The position numbers and the translations under genes are program-made. From contig NZ_LSLK01000081.1 of NCBI RefSeq assembly GCF_002257705.1, positions 62,001 through 126,000 on the forward strand: a DNA stretch of 64,000 nucleotides. Reading direction: 5' to 3'. Source of the stretch: Sporomusa silvacetica DSM 10669 (GTDB lineage Bacteria > Bacillota > Negativicutes > Sporomusales > Sporomusaceae). The notes under the pieces were generated by a model. It saw only the letters and a program-made list of their open reading frames with translations. It was not told the DNA's origin and made no database searches. Shown piece after piece: positions 35,138 to 43,112 of the stretch (positions within the stretch are counted from its first letter, which is position 1; the number at the start of each line of letters is the position of its first letter).

Positions 35138-36175
35138 TTAGTCAATAGAAATCAATTCATATTTATCGTTGCCCATTTTCAGTTTGTGCATAGCATCCAG
35201 CTGATGCAGGCCATGACGTGATTCAATACGCTCCACGAGATCATGTCTCTCATTTTCCGGTTTTGCATAGACCATATCTACCGATGCCTGGTCAATTGCC
35301 AGGATGTCTGTCGATGCCAAAATGCCGATATCCGGAATCGTTGGCTCTGCCGCAGCCACACCGGCGCAGTCGCAGTCTACCGACATACGGCGCAGGACGT
35401 TGAGGAAAATGATATGTTTGCCGAAATAATCAATCGTTGCTTTACCGGAATCTGCCATGTTTTCCATGAACAAATCCTTCGTTGCCATTGAATCGTGCCA
35501 ATCCGAGCCTTGCGGCTCCGTTGACTTGTTAAATCCATGCACCATACGCTTGCCAATCTTTCCATCAGCACAACCAATAGCGATATTCTTGAGTGAGCCG
35601 CCAAAGCCGCCGGATGCATGACCCTTGAAATGTGTGAGTACAATCATCGAATCGTAGTTCACGATATGGCCGCCCATCGATACTTCATTAAGGTGAAGCG
35701 CATTGCGAACCGGCAGCATAACCGTGCCTTCCTCGTCCATGATATCCACCGGACAGAATGTCCATCCGTTGACTTCCAGCGTCTTGCGATGCTTCTCGGT
35801 AGTATTGCGATCACCTGTATACATTGTATTCGTTTCAACGATTGCACTATCAAAAACGTGCGCCTGAAAAGCCTTGACCATATCATGCGGCAAAATATTC
35901 GGACCATGCTGTTCACCGGTATGCAATTTGATTGCAACTTTGCCATAGATGCCCTCGTTGATTTTGTCGTACAACCGAATCAAATGCTTTGCATCAATGT
36001 GTTTTGTAAAATAAACTTTCGCTGTAGAACCAGCCGTACTTCCACCGGTTACATCTGTACTGCCGACAACAGGTGCCTGCGCAAGCACTTTCTCCACTCC
36101 GCCAAAGCTAGACAGAGCTGCCCCAACCGCTGCGGTACCGGCCAATTTGACAAAATCACGTCTTGAAATCCCCAT
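35138..36175 (-). CDS. Tat-exported DUF362 protein
   Basis: 345 residues. A Tat signal opens the protein (MGISRRDFVKLAGTAAVGAA), so it is exported folded, usually with a cofactor. The DUF362 domain shows KVAIKLHTGEQHGPNI, MIVLTHFKGHASGGFGGSLK, NIAIGCADGKIGK and CDCAGVAAAEPTIPDIG. Members of this family are often found beside ferredoxins and may bind Fe-S clusters; the biochemical role is unknown. Here the cysteines are few (GCA, CDCAG). An AdhR-type promoter sits at 36345-36375, and a 131-bp repeat element lies in the predicted 5' leader. A C-terminal remnant of a paralogue is at 58740. Confidence 0.87.
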   Translation of the reverse strand: MGISRRDFVKLAGTAAVGAALSSFGGVEKVLAQAPVVGSTDVTGGSTAGSTAKVYFTKHIDAKHLIRLYDKINEGIYGKVAIKLHTGEQHGPNILPHDMVKAFQAHVFDSAIVETNTMYTGDRNTTEKHRKTLEVNGWTFCPVDIMDEEGTVMLPVRNALHLNEVSMGGHIVNYDSMIVLTHFKGHASGGFGGSLKNIAIGCADGKIGKRMVHGFNKSTEPQGSDWHDSMATKDLFMENMADSGKATIDYFGKHIIFLNVLRRMSVDCDCAGVAAAEPTIPDIGILASTDILAIDQASVDMVYAKPENERHDLVERIESRHGLHQLDAMHKLKMGNDKYELISID

Positions 36176-36203
36176 AAAATGCCCCTCCTACTCTTTCTGA
36201 TAA

Positions 36204-36334
36204 TTTATCCGATGACTAACCCGCTCTAAGACTCCCGCTTCTACAAGCGGGAGTAAGGGCGGCTAAGTCCCTGGATAATTTCGACTAGAATTCAGGCGGC
36301 GTCAAAACGCCGTCTGAATTAAGTCTCCATTTAT
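36204..36334. repeat. Dispersed palindromic element A (IS200/IS605-end-like)
   Basis: A 131-bp segment bounded by TTTAT at both ends and sharing nearly all its sequence with 43113-43257. It holds CTCCCGCTT-CTAC-AAGCGGGAG (perfect 9-bp stem) and AATTCAGGCGGCG-TCAAAA-CGCCGTCTGAATT (13-bp stem with one G-U). It lies between the promoter at 36345 and the DUF362 start, so it would be transcribed as leader RNA. Hairpin-rich ends without a transposase are typical of non-autonomous derivatives of IS200/IS605; this origin is inferred. Confidence 0.7.
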
Positions 36335-36344
36335 ATCCACGCTT

Positions 36345-36375
36345 ATTGTACAACCTAAAGTTAACTCCAAGTCAA
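36345..36375 (-). promoter_or_regulatory. MerR/AdhR-type promoter, copy 5
   Basis: On the minus strand: TTGACT, a 19-base spacer with TGGAGTTAACTTTAGG, then TACAAT. It faces the DUF362 gene, with element A in between. Confidence 0.8.
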
Positions 36376-36401
36376 GAACATTGTGTATTTCTTTTTGTCC
36401 A

Positions 36402-37283
36402 TTATTTTTTCACTTCGATGCGCACCGCTGGCGATTCGCCGAGTTTGCCAAATAACGATAAGTCTGAAGTAATCCGCCCCATGCGGATAAGCCCCGGCTG
36501 ATATGAGTCTTCTTCCCTGCCGAAGAAAACTGCAAACGATGGTCCGCCTGGATGATATGTCACATCACCATTGAAAAAATCCGGTATCGAAGGACCATTT
36601 TCTGAGAGCTTTGCAATATGACCATAGTATTCACGGTCATCGTAGCGCTTCATCGGCAGCGTAATCGGCAAACTTGCGATAAAATCTTTCGATGTTTCAT
36701 TGTCATCGAGCTCAGCCTCAATGACCGTATCCCCGGCAGTTAAAGTAATTTTCGTTTTTCCTGCGGCATTCTCTGCAAGTTTTTCCATTTTTACGGTAAA
36801 CTTATCACCCATTGCTTTGAGTTTATCCAGCCCGGATTCGATATGCCCGATAGGAACGAGATCTTTATTATAGCCATAGTCTTTGTAATAGAATACCAGC
36901 GTATTCCACGGTACATATAGCGTGACATCGCCAACATCCGGATCAACGCCCATTGGAGCCCCGTCGATTACTATTTTATCCGGTAGGCGGCAAATCTTTT
37001 CAATCGCATTGAAATCTTCAAACGTCTGTGTCATCGGCAGCTTTGCCATAAGGTCACGAGCTGCCGCATTATCTTCCAATACAACGACAGCCTCGCCGCC
37101 ATCGAATGTCAACTTTATACGATGTTTGCCATCTGAAATAGTCTGTTTTGTTTCTGCTTCCATATTATTTTTTTCTTCGGCGGCATCCGAAGAACCCGTC
37201 CCTCCTTGTGAACCAAATGAGCACCCTGCCATTGCCGCGATGATTGCCACCGCGAACGACATTATCGTAAAGAATTTTTTCAA
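36402..37283 (-). CDS. Lipoprotein with two cyclophilin-like domains
   Basis: 293 residues. Lipoprotein signal (about 1-21, ending AAMAGC), then a Ser/Gly/Glu linker. Two similar beta-barrel domains follow: IKLTFDGGEAVVVLEDNAAA, then RDLMAKLPMTQTFEDF and GDVTLYVPWNTLVFYYKDYG; and ITLTAGDTVIEAELDDNETS, then KDFIASLPITLPMKRYDDRE and GDVTYHPGGPSFAVFFG. Each resembles the single-domain cyclophilin-like proteins (about 115 residues) found beside flavodoxins in gut anaerobes, so this gene is a tandem duplication. Peptidyl-prolyl isomerase activity is not assured. It is anchored outside the membrane, in the putative operon running from 42691 to 34156. Confidence 0.85.
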   Translation of the reverse strand: MKKFFTIMSFAVAIIAAMAGCSFGSQGGTGSSDAAEEKNNMEAETKQTISDGKHRIKLTFDGGEAVVVLEDNAAARDLMAKLPMTQTFEDFNAIEKICRLPDKIVIDGAPMGVDPDVGDVTLYVPWNTLVFYYKDYGYNKDLVPIGHIESGLDKLKAMGDKFTVKMEKLAENAAGKTKITLTAGDTVIEAELDDNETSKDFIASLPITLPMKRYDDREYYGHIAKLSENGPSIPDFFNGDVTYHPGGPSFAVFFGREEDSYQPGLIRMGRITSDLSLFGKLGESPAVRIEVKK

Positions 37284-37355
37284 TGAACTTCTCCTTTCAT
37301 CTCCTTAGCACCAAATATTGTCCTATCTACTTTGCCTTACGCAAAATTCATCTGC

Positions 37356-38528
37356 TTATAAGCTCATCTTAAAAATGGCTTCAATATCTGACGGCGTCAG
37401 CTTTTTATACCCTGCCAATATTCCATTGGGGCAAGCCTTGTTTGCCATAGCGGCAAAATTCTTGTCATCAACACCCAGGTCAGACAATCTGCTCTTGAGA
37501 CCGAGCGTATTGAACACGAAATCTTTAAATCTCGCAATAGCTTCTCTCGCCCCTTCGATATCAGAAAGTGACGCATCAACATTAAAGACATTCACGTCAA
37601 ATTTCTTGAACTGCGGTGCAGTCGTCTCATCCAGGATATATTCCATCCAATGCGGCGTGAGAATAGCTAGTCCGTGGCCATGCGTAATATCATAAAACGC
37701 GGATACTTCATGCTCAATCATATGGCATGTCGGCGCCATAACCGTACCCGTTCCAAGGAAACCATTAAGAGCCCAGGAAGCTGCCCACATCAGATTTGCC
37801 CTTGCCTCATAGTTACCAGGCTCCTTGATAGCAATTGGCGCATATTTTACTACAGTTTTAATGACTTCTTCCATAACACGGTCAATCATATCCATCTTGC
37901 CTTCATCATCGGCAAAATAGAAACAGTCAAAAATATGAGAAAGGATGTCTACGCTGCCGCAAGCCGTCTGATAGGCACTGACAGAAAAAGTATTGGTCGG
38001 ATCAAGGAAAGAAACTTTCGGCTGAAGCAGCGGATCTACCAAGCCTAGTTTTTCATTGGTTTCTACATTGCTGATGACCCCACCACAGTCCATTTCCGAA
38101 CCAGTCGCCGCAATCGTCAATACAGTAAATAGCGGAAGTGCCTGAGTGACAGGTGCTTTCCCGGTAACAAGATCCCAGCAATCACCATCATAATATCTTG
38201 TTGCGGCAATCGCCTTAGAGCAGTCAATTGTCGAGCCGCCACCAACAGCGAGAATGACATCAATCTTTTCCTTTTTGCAAATATCGGCGCCTTTGTTTAC
38301 AGTCGTATGACGTGGATTCGGCTCAACGCCGGCTAGTTCAAATACAGTAAGTCCTTTTGACTTAAGTTCGTTCCTGACTTTCTCATAAAGCCCGATACGC
38401 TTGATTGAACCGCCTCCGTATACGAGCAATATACGCGAGCCGTATGGTTTGATTTCCTCACCTAAATGACCTAACTGGTTTTTGCCAAAATAAATTTTTG
38501 TTGTGTTTTGAAAAACGAAATCCTTCAT
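37356..38528 (-). CDS. Iron-containing alcohol dehydrogenase (BDH/YqhD-like)
   Basis: 390 residues. Opening FVFQNTTKIYFGKNQLGHLG; NAD(P)-binding VILAVGGGSTIDCSKAIAA; substrate/metal region CHMIEHEVSAFYDITHGHGL holds the conserved histidines of family III Fe-alcohol dehydrogenases. These enzymes reduce aldehydes such as butyraldehyde or methylglyoxal with NADPH, or run the reverse. It is cytoplasmic. It lies between a flavodoxin lipoprotein and the cyclophilin-like gene. A paralogue is at 47027 and a decayed one at 62364. Confidence 0.93.
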   Translation of the reverse strand: MKDFVFQNTTKIYFGKNQLGHLGEEIKPYGSRILLVYGGGSIKRIGLYEKVRNELKSKGLTVFELAGVEPNPRHTTVNKGADICKKEKIDVILAVGGGSTIDCSKAIAATRYYDGDCWDLVTGKAPVTQALPLFTVLTIAATGSEMDCGGVISNVETNEKLGLVDPLLQPKVSFLDPTNTFSVSAYQTACGSVDILSHIFDCFYFADDEGKMDMIDRVMEEVIKTVVKYAPIAIKEPGNYEARANLMWAASWALNGFLGTGTVMAPTCHMIEHEVSAFYDITHGHGLAILTPHWMEYILDETTAPQFKKFDVNVFNVDASLSDIEGAREAIARFKDFVFNTLGLKSRLSDLGVDDKNFAAMANKACPNGILAGYKKLTPSDIEAIFKMSL

Positions 38529-38581
38529 TGTTACATTCTCCCTTTCTTTTTATACATGTAAATAATCAGTGAAGCATTATT

Positions 38582-39283
38582 TTATTTTTTCGCAGCAAAT
38601 CCGAGCTTGGCAAGCCATTCCGTTACATTTGGTCTGACTTTATCCGGCTCATTCTGCGCCATTTTTCCTTCGATGCCCAAACCTTCCAAAACATTTGCAC
38701 CCTTGCAGGCTTTAGCAACATTTCGGTCTGTACCGGAAAGACCGCTGCCTGCGGCGGTGCTGAATGGAATGACCGTCTTGCCGGAAAAATCATAGCTTTC
38801 GATGAACGTATAAACCGCCATCGGCATATCGCCCCACCAAATCGGATAGCCGAGGAAAATCACATCATAGTCCTGCATGTTTTCTACTTTAGTGGCAAGC
38901 TCAGGACGTGCTTCATCTGCAAGTTCCCGCTTTGCGATCTCTGTGCATTCCCGATAATTTGTCGGATATGGCTTCACCGTTTTGATTTTAAACGTATCTG
39001 CGCCTGTCGCCTCCGCAATCATATCCGCAACGATATGCGTATTTCCTTTTGTAATATTGCCTACTTCATAGTTTTCACCCGTACGAGAAAAATACGCGAC
39101 TAAAATCTTCTTGCCAGCAACTTTCTCAGCCGTTGCCGCACCATCCGTCTTTTCAGCCGATGAAGACAACCCCACTTTTTCCGCCGACAAACCCGAACTA
39201 TTATTTTTTTCTGTCGCATTACCGCAGGCAGCGAATAAGACTGTCATCATAAGCGATATCACCAATATAAGTACCTTTTTCAT
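38582..39283 (-). CDS. Flavodoxin lipoprotein
   Basis: 233 residues from the ATG at 39283, 9 bases after GGGAG. The signal (MKKVLILVISLMMTVLFAAC) ends in a lipobox with the acylated Cys at position 20, followed by a ~50-residue Ser/Lys/Ala-rich linker. The flavodoxin domain opens KILVAYFSRTGENYEVGNIT, the longer phosphate-loop variant also seen at 52764 and 61576, and continues with VIFLGYPIWWGDMPMAVYTF and VIPFSTAAGSGLSG. It would be tethered to the outer face of the cytoplasmic membrane. It lies 53 bases upstream of the Fe-ADH gene, in one unit. Confidence 0.9.
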   Translation of the reverse strand: MKKVLILVISLMMTVLFAACGNATEKNNSSGLSAEKVGLSSSAEKTDGAATAEKVAGKKILVAYFSRTGENYEVGNITKGNTHIVADMIAEATGADTFKIKTVKPYPTNYRECTEIAKRELADEARPELATKVENMQDYDVIFLGYPIWWGDMPMAVYTFIESYDFSGKTVIPFSTAAGSGLSGTDRNVAKACKGANVLEGLGIEGKMAQNEPDKVRPNVTEWLAKLGFAAKK

Positions 39284-39299
39284 TAAAATCATCTCCCTC

Positions 39300-39470
39300 T
39301 TAACGATTTGCTTCCATTTCAATACTCTGCTCTACAATTTCCTGTGACATCCTCGCATAGTCCTCTGGGGAAACGTAGTTGCTATTGGCTATGCATAACA
39401 AGCAGGACATCATATAGACCGCAGCCGCAAAAAACGTGAATACGCCTGTACCAACAATTTTCTTTTTCAT
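39300..39470 (-). CDS. Small single-pass membrane protein
   Basis: 56 residues. GGAGGAG precedes the ATG at 39470. KKK start, helix about 8-28 (VFTFFAAAVYMMSCLLCIAN), then NYVSPEDYARMSQEIVEQSI. It matches the protein at 27471 in length, layout and tail (D/E-x-YA--x-QEIV--S). Sixteen bases separate it from the flavodoxin lipoprotein downstream, so the two are coupled. It may be a partner or anchor of the flavodoxin; this is a guess from position. Confidence 0.72.
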   Translation of the reverse strand: MKKKIVGTGVFTFFAAAVYMMSCLLCIANSNYVSPEDYARMSQEIVEQSIEMEANR

Positions 39471-39486
39471 CTCTGCTCCTCCTGCA

Positions 39487-40080
39487 TTATTTCAAGGCAT
39501 TATACTCGTCTGTATCTACGGGTTCCAGCCACTCCGTAGAAGCATCTTGCACCGGCTCCATGATTGCAATATGCTGAAACATACTGTTCGGTGCTGCACC
39601 ATGCCAATGCTTGACACCTTCTGGAATGGTAACAGTTTCACCAGGATGAAGTTCCTTCGCTGATTCGCCCCAGATTTGATAATAGCCTTTCCCTGATTCA
39701 GCAACCAAGATTTGGCAAGTTTTATGGTGAATATGCCAATACGTATGCGCACCTCTAGAAAATGTCACATTGAATATTGGTACGCCGCCATCAGATAAGG
39801 ACTGCACATAGCTCTTTCCCGTAAAATATTTTTCATAAGCTGTATTAGGCTGGCCAATAGGAAATACCGTACCGCCAGCTCTCTCCAATGCTTGTGTAAT
39901 TTCGTTCACTGGGACATCATTCTGCAATGCATCAGCCGCTTGTACGGTCGTTCCTGAAATCGTTGCTGTTCCAATCAGTAACAATGCTGTCAATACAGCT
40001 GCCTTTGCGGTTCGCGGCATGATAGCCTTCCATAAATTTGATACCTTACATTCTCCTACAGCATTAGTATTCTTGTTCAT
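39487..40080 (-). CDS. Secreted cupin-domain protein
   Basis: 197 residues from the ATG at 40080, preceded by GGGGAGGG; upstream frame overlaps the SDR gene and is not used. A long signal region (about 25-47, KAAVLTALLLIGTATISGTT) ends near VQAAD. Cupin motifs follow: VTFSRGAHTYWHIHHKTCQI (H-x-H) and PGETVTIPEGVKHWHGAAP. Such small cupins bind a metal ion; in these clusters they accompany carboxymuconolactone-decarboxylase-like proteins. Related cupins are at 58872 (secreted) and 62990 (cytoplasmic). Confidence 0.88.
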   Translation of the reverse strand: MNKNTNAVGECKVSNLWKAIMPRTAKAAVLTALLLIGTATISGTTVQAADALQNDVPVNEITQALERAGGTVFPIGQPNTAYEKYFTGKSYVQSLSDGGVPIFNVTFSRGAHTYWHIHHKTCQILVAESGKGYYQIWGESAKELHPGETVTIPEGVKHWHGAAPNSMFQHIAIMEPVQDASTEWLEPVDTDEYNALK

Positions 40081-40126
40081 GACAAGCCCTCCCCGTTTTA
40101 ATTGAAATCCACACGTTTTTATCTTA

Positions 40127-40960
40127 TTAAACATTAATCCTTGAATCCGTAAAAGCTGCGAGTTCTTTCTGCGTCTTATAATCTGCAACGCGCTCTTCAA
40201 GCCGTTCAATCGTTGCTTTGAGTGCCTGGGAGCCGAGCACCATACGGAGTGGTGCCGGATTCTTGTCAACGCTCTCAATAATGCGCTGTGCCATCTTAGC
40301 TGGATCGCCAGGAGCCAGCCCTTTAGACGCGTCAAGCATATTGAGGAAGCCATGGCAGGACTCATACTCCGGCATGAGGTTTGCTACTTTTGCACTGCCA
40401 TAACGGAACTCAGTACGCGCACCGCCCGGTTCGACAATCGTTACACCGATATTGAACTGAGCTACCTCCTGAACTACCGCTTCACAGAATCCCTCAATGC
40501 CGAACTTTGTCGCATGATACATGGAGTTTGCCGGATAAGCAACCTGTCCGCCATACGATGAAATCTGGATGATACGTCCACCACCCTGCAATCTCATATA
40601 CGGCAAAGCCGAGCGAATCAACTGAATGGAGCCCGTAAGATTCGTAGCGATAATATGGTCAACCTCAACATCCAAAAGTTCCTCAGCACAACCAAAAAGG
40701 CCATAACCAGCATTGCTGACAACAACATCAATTCTGCCATATTTGTCAAAAGCATCCGACACCGTCCCATGAACAGCCGCCACATCCGTCACATCAAGAA
40801 TCTGACAGTCAAATGTGTCCGGATATTTTTCAATGAGTTCCTTGACTTTTTTCGTATTGCGAACCGTGCCAATAACCCGATCACCTTTCGCCAAAATCTG
40901 TTTCGTCATCTCATTGCCAAATCCACTGGAAATACCTGTAAATAACCATGTACGCATCAT
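40127..40960 (-). CDS. Short-chain dehydrogenase/reductase
   Basis: 277 residues. TWLFTGISSGFGNEMTKQIL is the NAD(P)-binding TGxxxGxG motif, VVSNAGYGLFG the NAG strand, and YHATKFGIEGFCEA the catalytic YxxxK. The C-terminal helices are typical of the classical SDR group acting on aldehydes, ketones or alcohols. Its end is 47 bases from the cupin gene start. A LysR box lies 136 bases upstream (41096-41110). The substrate is unknown. Confidence 0.92.
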   Translation of the reverse strand: MMRTWLFTGISSGFGNEMTKQILAKGDRVIGTVRNTKKVKELIEKYPDTFDCQILDVTDVAAVHGTVSDAFDKYGRIDVVVSNAGYGLFGCAEELLDVEVDHIIATNLTGSIQLIRSALPYMRLQGGGRIIQISSYGGQVAYPANSMYHATKFGIEGFCEAVVQEVAQFNIGVTIVEPGGARTEFRYGSAKVANLMPEYESCHGFLNMLDASKGLAPGDPAKMAQRIIESVDKNPAPLRMVLGSQALKATIERLEERVADYKTQKELAAFTDSRINV

Positions 40961-41095
40961 ATAGTCTCCCTTAAAACTTTCTATAAAAACTCTTAATTAT
41001 TTTTATGACCTCATGCTGTTTATTCATTTCCTTGTTTCTGATTGCATTTTACCGCACCCCCAAGATAGGAGCAATTCGCATTTATGGCCTTATCC

Positions 41096-41110
41096 ATAAG
41101 AAAAACTTAT
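41096..41110. promoter_or_regulatory. LysR box, copy 2
   Basis: ATAAGAAAAACTTAT, identical to the boxes at 35082 and 42891. On the minus strand it is followed by a conserved GCGAATTG segment shared with copy 3. It lies upstream of the SDR gene. Confidence 0.65.
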
Positions 41111-41173
41111 CTTCCGATTTGTATGGCTTGAGGCAATTCACTCGTCACCATTTAACTACGCCCAAGCCAGAAG

Positions 41174-41214
41174 CAAAAAACGCTCCTGACATAAGTCATC
41201 AGGAGAGTTTTTTG
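41174..41214. terminator. Terminator after the CMD gene
   Basis: CTCCTGA and TCAGGAG pair, flanked by an A6 run on one side and a T6 run on the other, so it can work in both directions. It ends the DUF4405-CMD unit. Confidence 0.8.
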
Positions 41215-41223
41215 CTTCAATGG

Positions 41224-41982
41224 TCAGATTGCCTTTTTCGCCGCTTCATTTACACAATTCAGCGCATTGAGGCTGCGCGGATAGCCGATGTATGGCACGC
41301 ACTGGGAAATAATTTTAATCAGAAATTCCCGGTCGTTGCCCAGACGCATATTGGCTGCGGCATGGGCGATGAGCTGCGGTTCGCATCCGCCCTGAGCTGC
41401 GATAAAGCAAAAGGTACTCATCTCACGCTGCTTGTAATCAAGTCCTTTTCGAGTATAGTAATCACCAAAACAATTGTCCGTCAGCCAATAGTTGATATGG
41501 CGCGTTTCCTCCGGACCAGACTTCCAAAAATCTTTCATATTGTCACCAAAAATATCTACCTGTGCCTGCGTACCAGCTTCACGGCGATTCTCCGTCGTCG
41601 TAGTCGCCTGCGGCTCGAGTGGCAGTTTGATACCGCGTGCTGTAAATATTTCATTGACCGCTTTAAGGAACGGGAACACACGACCGATACCGAGATACGC
41701 AACCGACTGGTAAACAATCTCTTTTATCTCCACCGGCGTTACGCCGAAATTCAAAGCGGCCGGAAGTATAGCCCGAAACTCATCGAAACCCTGACAGCCG
41801 AGCAGCGTCGCTAAAATTGCCATAAAACGCGACCTGTCATCCAAATCATCCTGATTGACAACTTCATCAAAGGCGAAATTATCAAACCGCTCAATGAACT
41901 CCGGATCCGTTTCCAAAAATCTGGACTTATAACCCGGAAACATTTTTTCATGATATTCCTGAGAAAATTTTGTGATTGCCAT
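41224..41982 (-). CDS. Carboxymuconolactone-decarboxylase-like protein (two CMD domains)
   Basis: 252 residues, all-helical, with two AhpD/CMD-type units: RAILPAALNFGVTPVEIKEI, then VYQSVAYLGIGRVFPFLKAV (about 75-115), and a second ending ISQCVPYIGYPRSLNALNCV (about 225-245). The CxxC of true AhpD is absent. CMD-like proteins are regulated by AdhR in B. subtilis (yraC), which fits this island. No signal peptide, so it is cytoplasmic, unlike its paralogue at 59408. It lies 46 bases downstream of the DUF4405 gene. Its chemistry is unknown. Confidence 0.88.
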   Translation of the reverse strand: MAITKFSQEYHEKMFPGYKSRFLETDPEFIERFDNFAFDEVVNQDDLDDRSRFMAILATLLGCQGFDEFRAILPAALNFGVTPVEIKEIVYQSVAYLGIGRVFPFLKAVNEIFTARGIKLPLEPQATTTTENRREAGTQAQVDIFGDNMKDFWKSGPEETRHINYWLTDNCFGDYYTRKGLDYKQREMSTFCFIAAQGGCEPQLIAHAAANMRLGNDREFLIKIISQCVPYIGYPRSLNALNCVNEAAKKAI

Positions 41983-42028
41983 AATTTATCCCCCTAAAAT
42001 TACTTGTATCTAAATTTTTCACATATGC

Positions 42029-42691
42029 TTATTCTTTCGTTACTTTCTTTAACAAAGAAAGTACATAATGAGTAATTGCCGTATAACAGCCAAAAATCGC
42101 AAGAAAATCAGTAAAAAACCGCAATACCGATGCCTGTCCCCGCATTTTTGGCATATGCTCCATCATCAAGTTAGAACCAACTCTATTCGCAAAAGAAGCA
42201 TCGATTCCATATAAGACAACGCAGGCGGCGAAAATATTGCCTGCTATGCGGATGCTCTTTTTAGACTTCTCCGATCCCAGCCAGCGTTTCAAACGAATCC
42301 ATAGCGTTTCCCAATGCATTCCCAGATGAATGCCCATGAGAATGAAGCTTGCATACGCAGCCCCCTGATGCAGTCCATGCACAAAAATCGCATTTGCACC
42401 GCGCAAAGTGACATATGGAAAAATACTTTGGGAAATTAAAAAGCCCGAAATAATCGTCACCAACATCGCTGCCACAAAAAAGATATTTATGACATTTAAA
42501 AGAATACCTCGGCTATTCTGCTTTCCTTTAAACCATGTTGTATACCATCGCCGATTTAGCCCGTTATGCCAAAGGACTAAAATCAGAAATACGCTTCCTA
42601 ACAATTCATGTGGCAAGTTTCCCGTAAAGCGGTAATTCATCAGTACTAAGCCCAGAAGGGCAATAACTGTATTCAACAAATTTCGTTTCAA
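42029..42691 (-). CDS. DUF4405 cytochrome-b-like membrane protein
   Basis: 220 residues with about five membrane helices. Conserved features of the family: NYRFTGNLPHELLGSVFLIL followed by LWHNGLNRRWY, and HGLHQGAAYASFILMGIHLG followed by MHW. The histidines in helices 2 and 4 are placed like heme-b ligands, which is inferred. It is a homologue of 60747 and of the N-terminal half of the fusion at 52764. It is the first gene of the large minus-strand unit, with LysR box copy 3 about 200 bases upstream. Confidence 0.85.
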   Translation of the reverse strand: MKRNLLNTVIALLGLVLMNYRFTGNLPHELLGSVFLILVLWHNGLNRRWYTTWFKGKQNSRGILLNVINIFFVAAMLVTIISGFLISQSIFPYVTLRGANAIFVHGLHQGAAYASFILMGIHLGMHWETLWIRLKRWLGSEKSKKSIRIAGNIFAACVVLYGIDASFANRVGSNLMMEHMPKMRGQASVLRFFTDFLAIFGCYTAITHYVLSLLKKVTKE

Positions 42692-42890
42692 ACATTTACC
42701 TCCATCTTATTCCTGTTATATTTCGACTTGTGATGCCACACAATCCATCAAACTTCACTTATCGCTCAAAATAACCTCAATATTGATATGGAATGGACAT
42801 CGTGTGCAGCCGCTATAACAAAGCTTTTATCTTTGCTTTTATTTTACCTTCTCGCCAAATCAGGTACAATTCGCTTTTACGACCTTTGCC

Positions 42891-42905
42891 ATAAGAAAAA
42901 CTTAT
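42891..42905. promoter_or_regulatory. LysR box, copy 3
   Basis: ATAAGAAAAACTTAT again, upstream of the DUF4405 gene and closest to the LysR gene at 43254. Its last two bases overlap the start of the repeat at 42904. Confidence 0.65.
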
Positions 42906-43021
42906 AAGAAAAGACTTGGCTTGTGCCAAGTCCCTCAGGTCGGCCGAATTGCTATGCCCTCCATGGCGCAATCGTCACTAGCACCATCTGGGTGCGTCGC
43001 CGGCAGAAGCCTTAGTCGTTC
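42904..43021. repeat. Long form of the 3716-type structured repeat
   Basis: It begins like the tandem units at 3716 (hairpin GACTTGGC-TTGT-GCCAAGTC) and ends with the shared GCCGGCAGAAGCCTTAGTCG. About 55 extra bases lie in the middle, themselves able to fold. The second hairpin of the short form is missing here. Loss or gain of the middle distinguishes the two forms. No gene is seen inside. Confidence 0.65.
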
Positions 43022-43058
43022 TTATGTCAATAAAATTTAGTTATAAATTCTGGTAGAC

Positions 43059-43096
43059 TAAAAAAGACTGTACTCAAATATCTTGAATACAGTCTT
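43059..43096 (-). terminator. Terminator after the LysR gene
   Basis: Fourteen-base arms (AAGACTGTACTCAA and its near-complement, one mismatch) with a 5-base loop, followed on the minus strand by TTTTTTAG. It ends LysR transcription before the DUF4405 unit. Confidence 0.8.
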
Positions 43097-43112
43097 CAAA
43101 ATCACACGGCAT

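Noticed and set aside
35618..36166. Open frame of 182 codons on the plus strand
   Set aside because: Antisense to the DUF362 gene, with no start signals or family resemblance.
41005..41814. Long open frame on the plus strand (269 codons)
   Set aside because: It is antisense to the well-supported CMD gene, lacks a ribosome site and resembles no protein.
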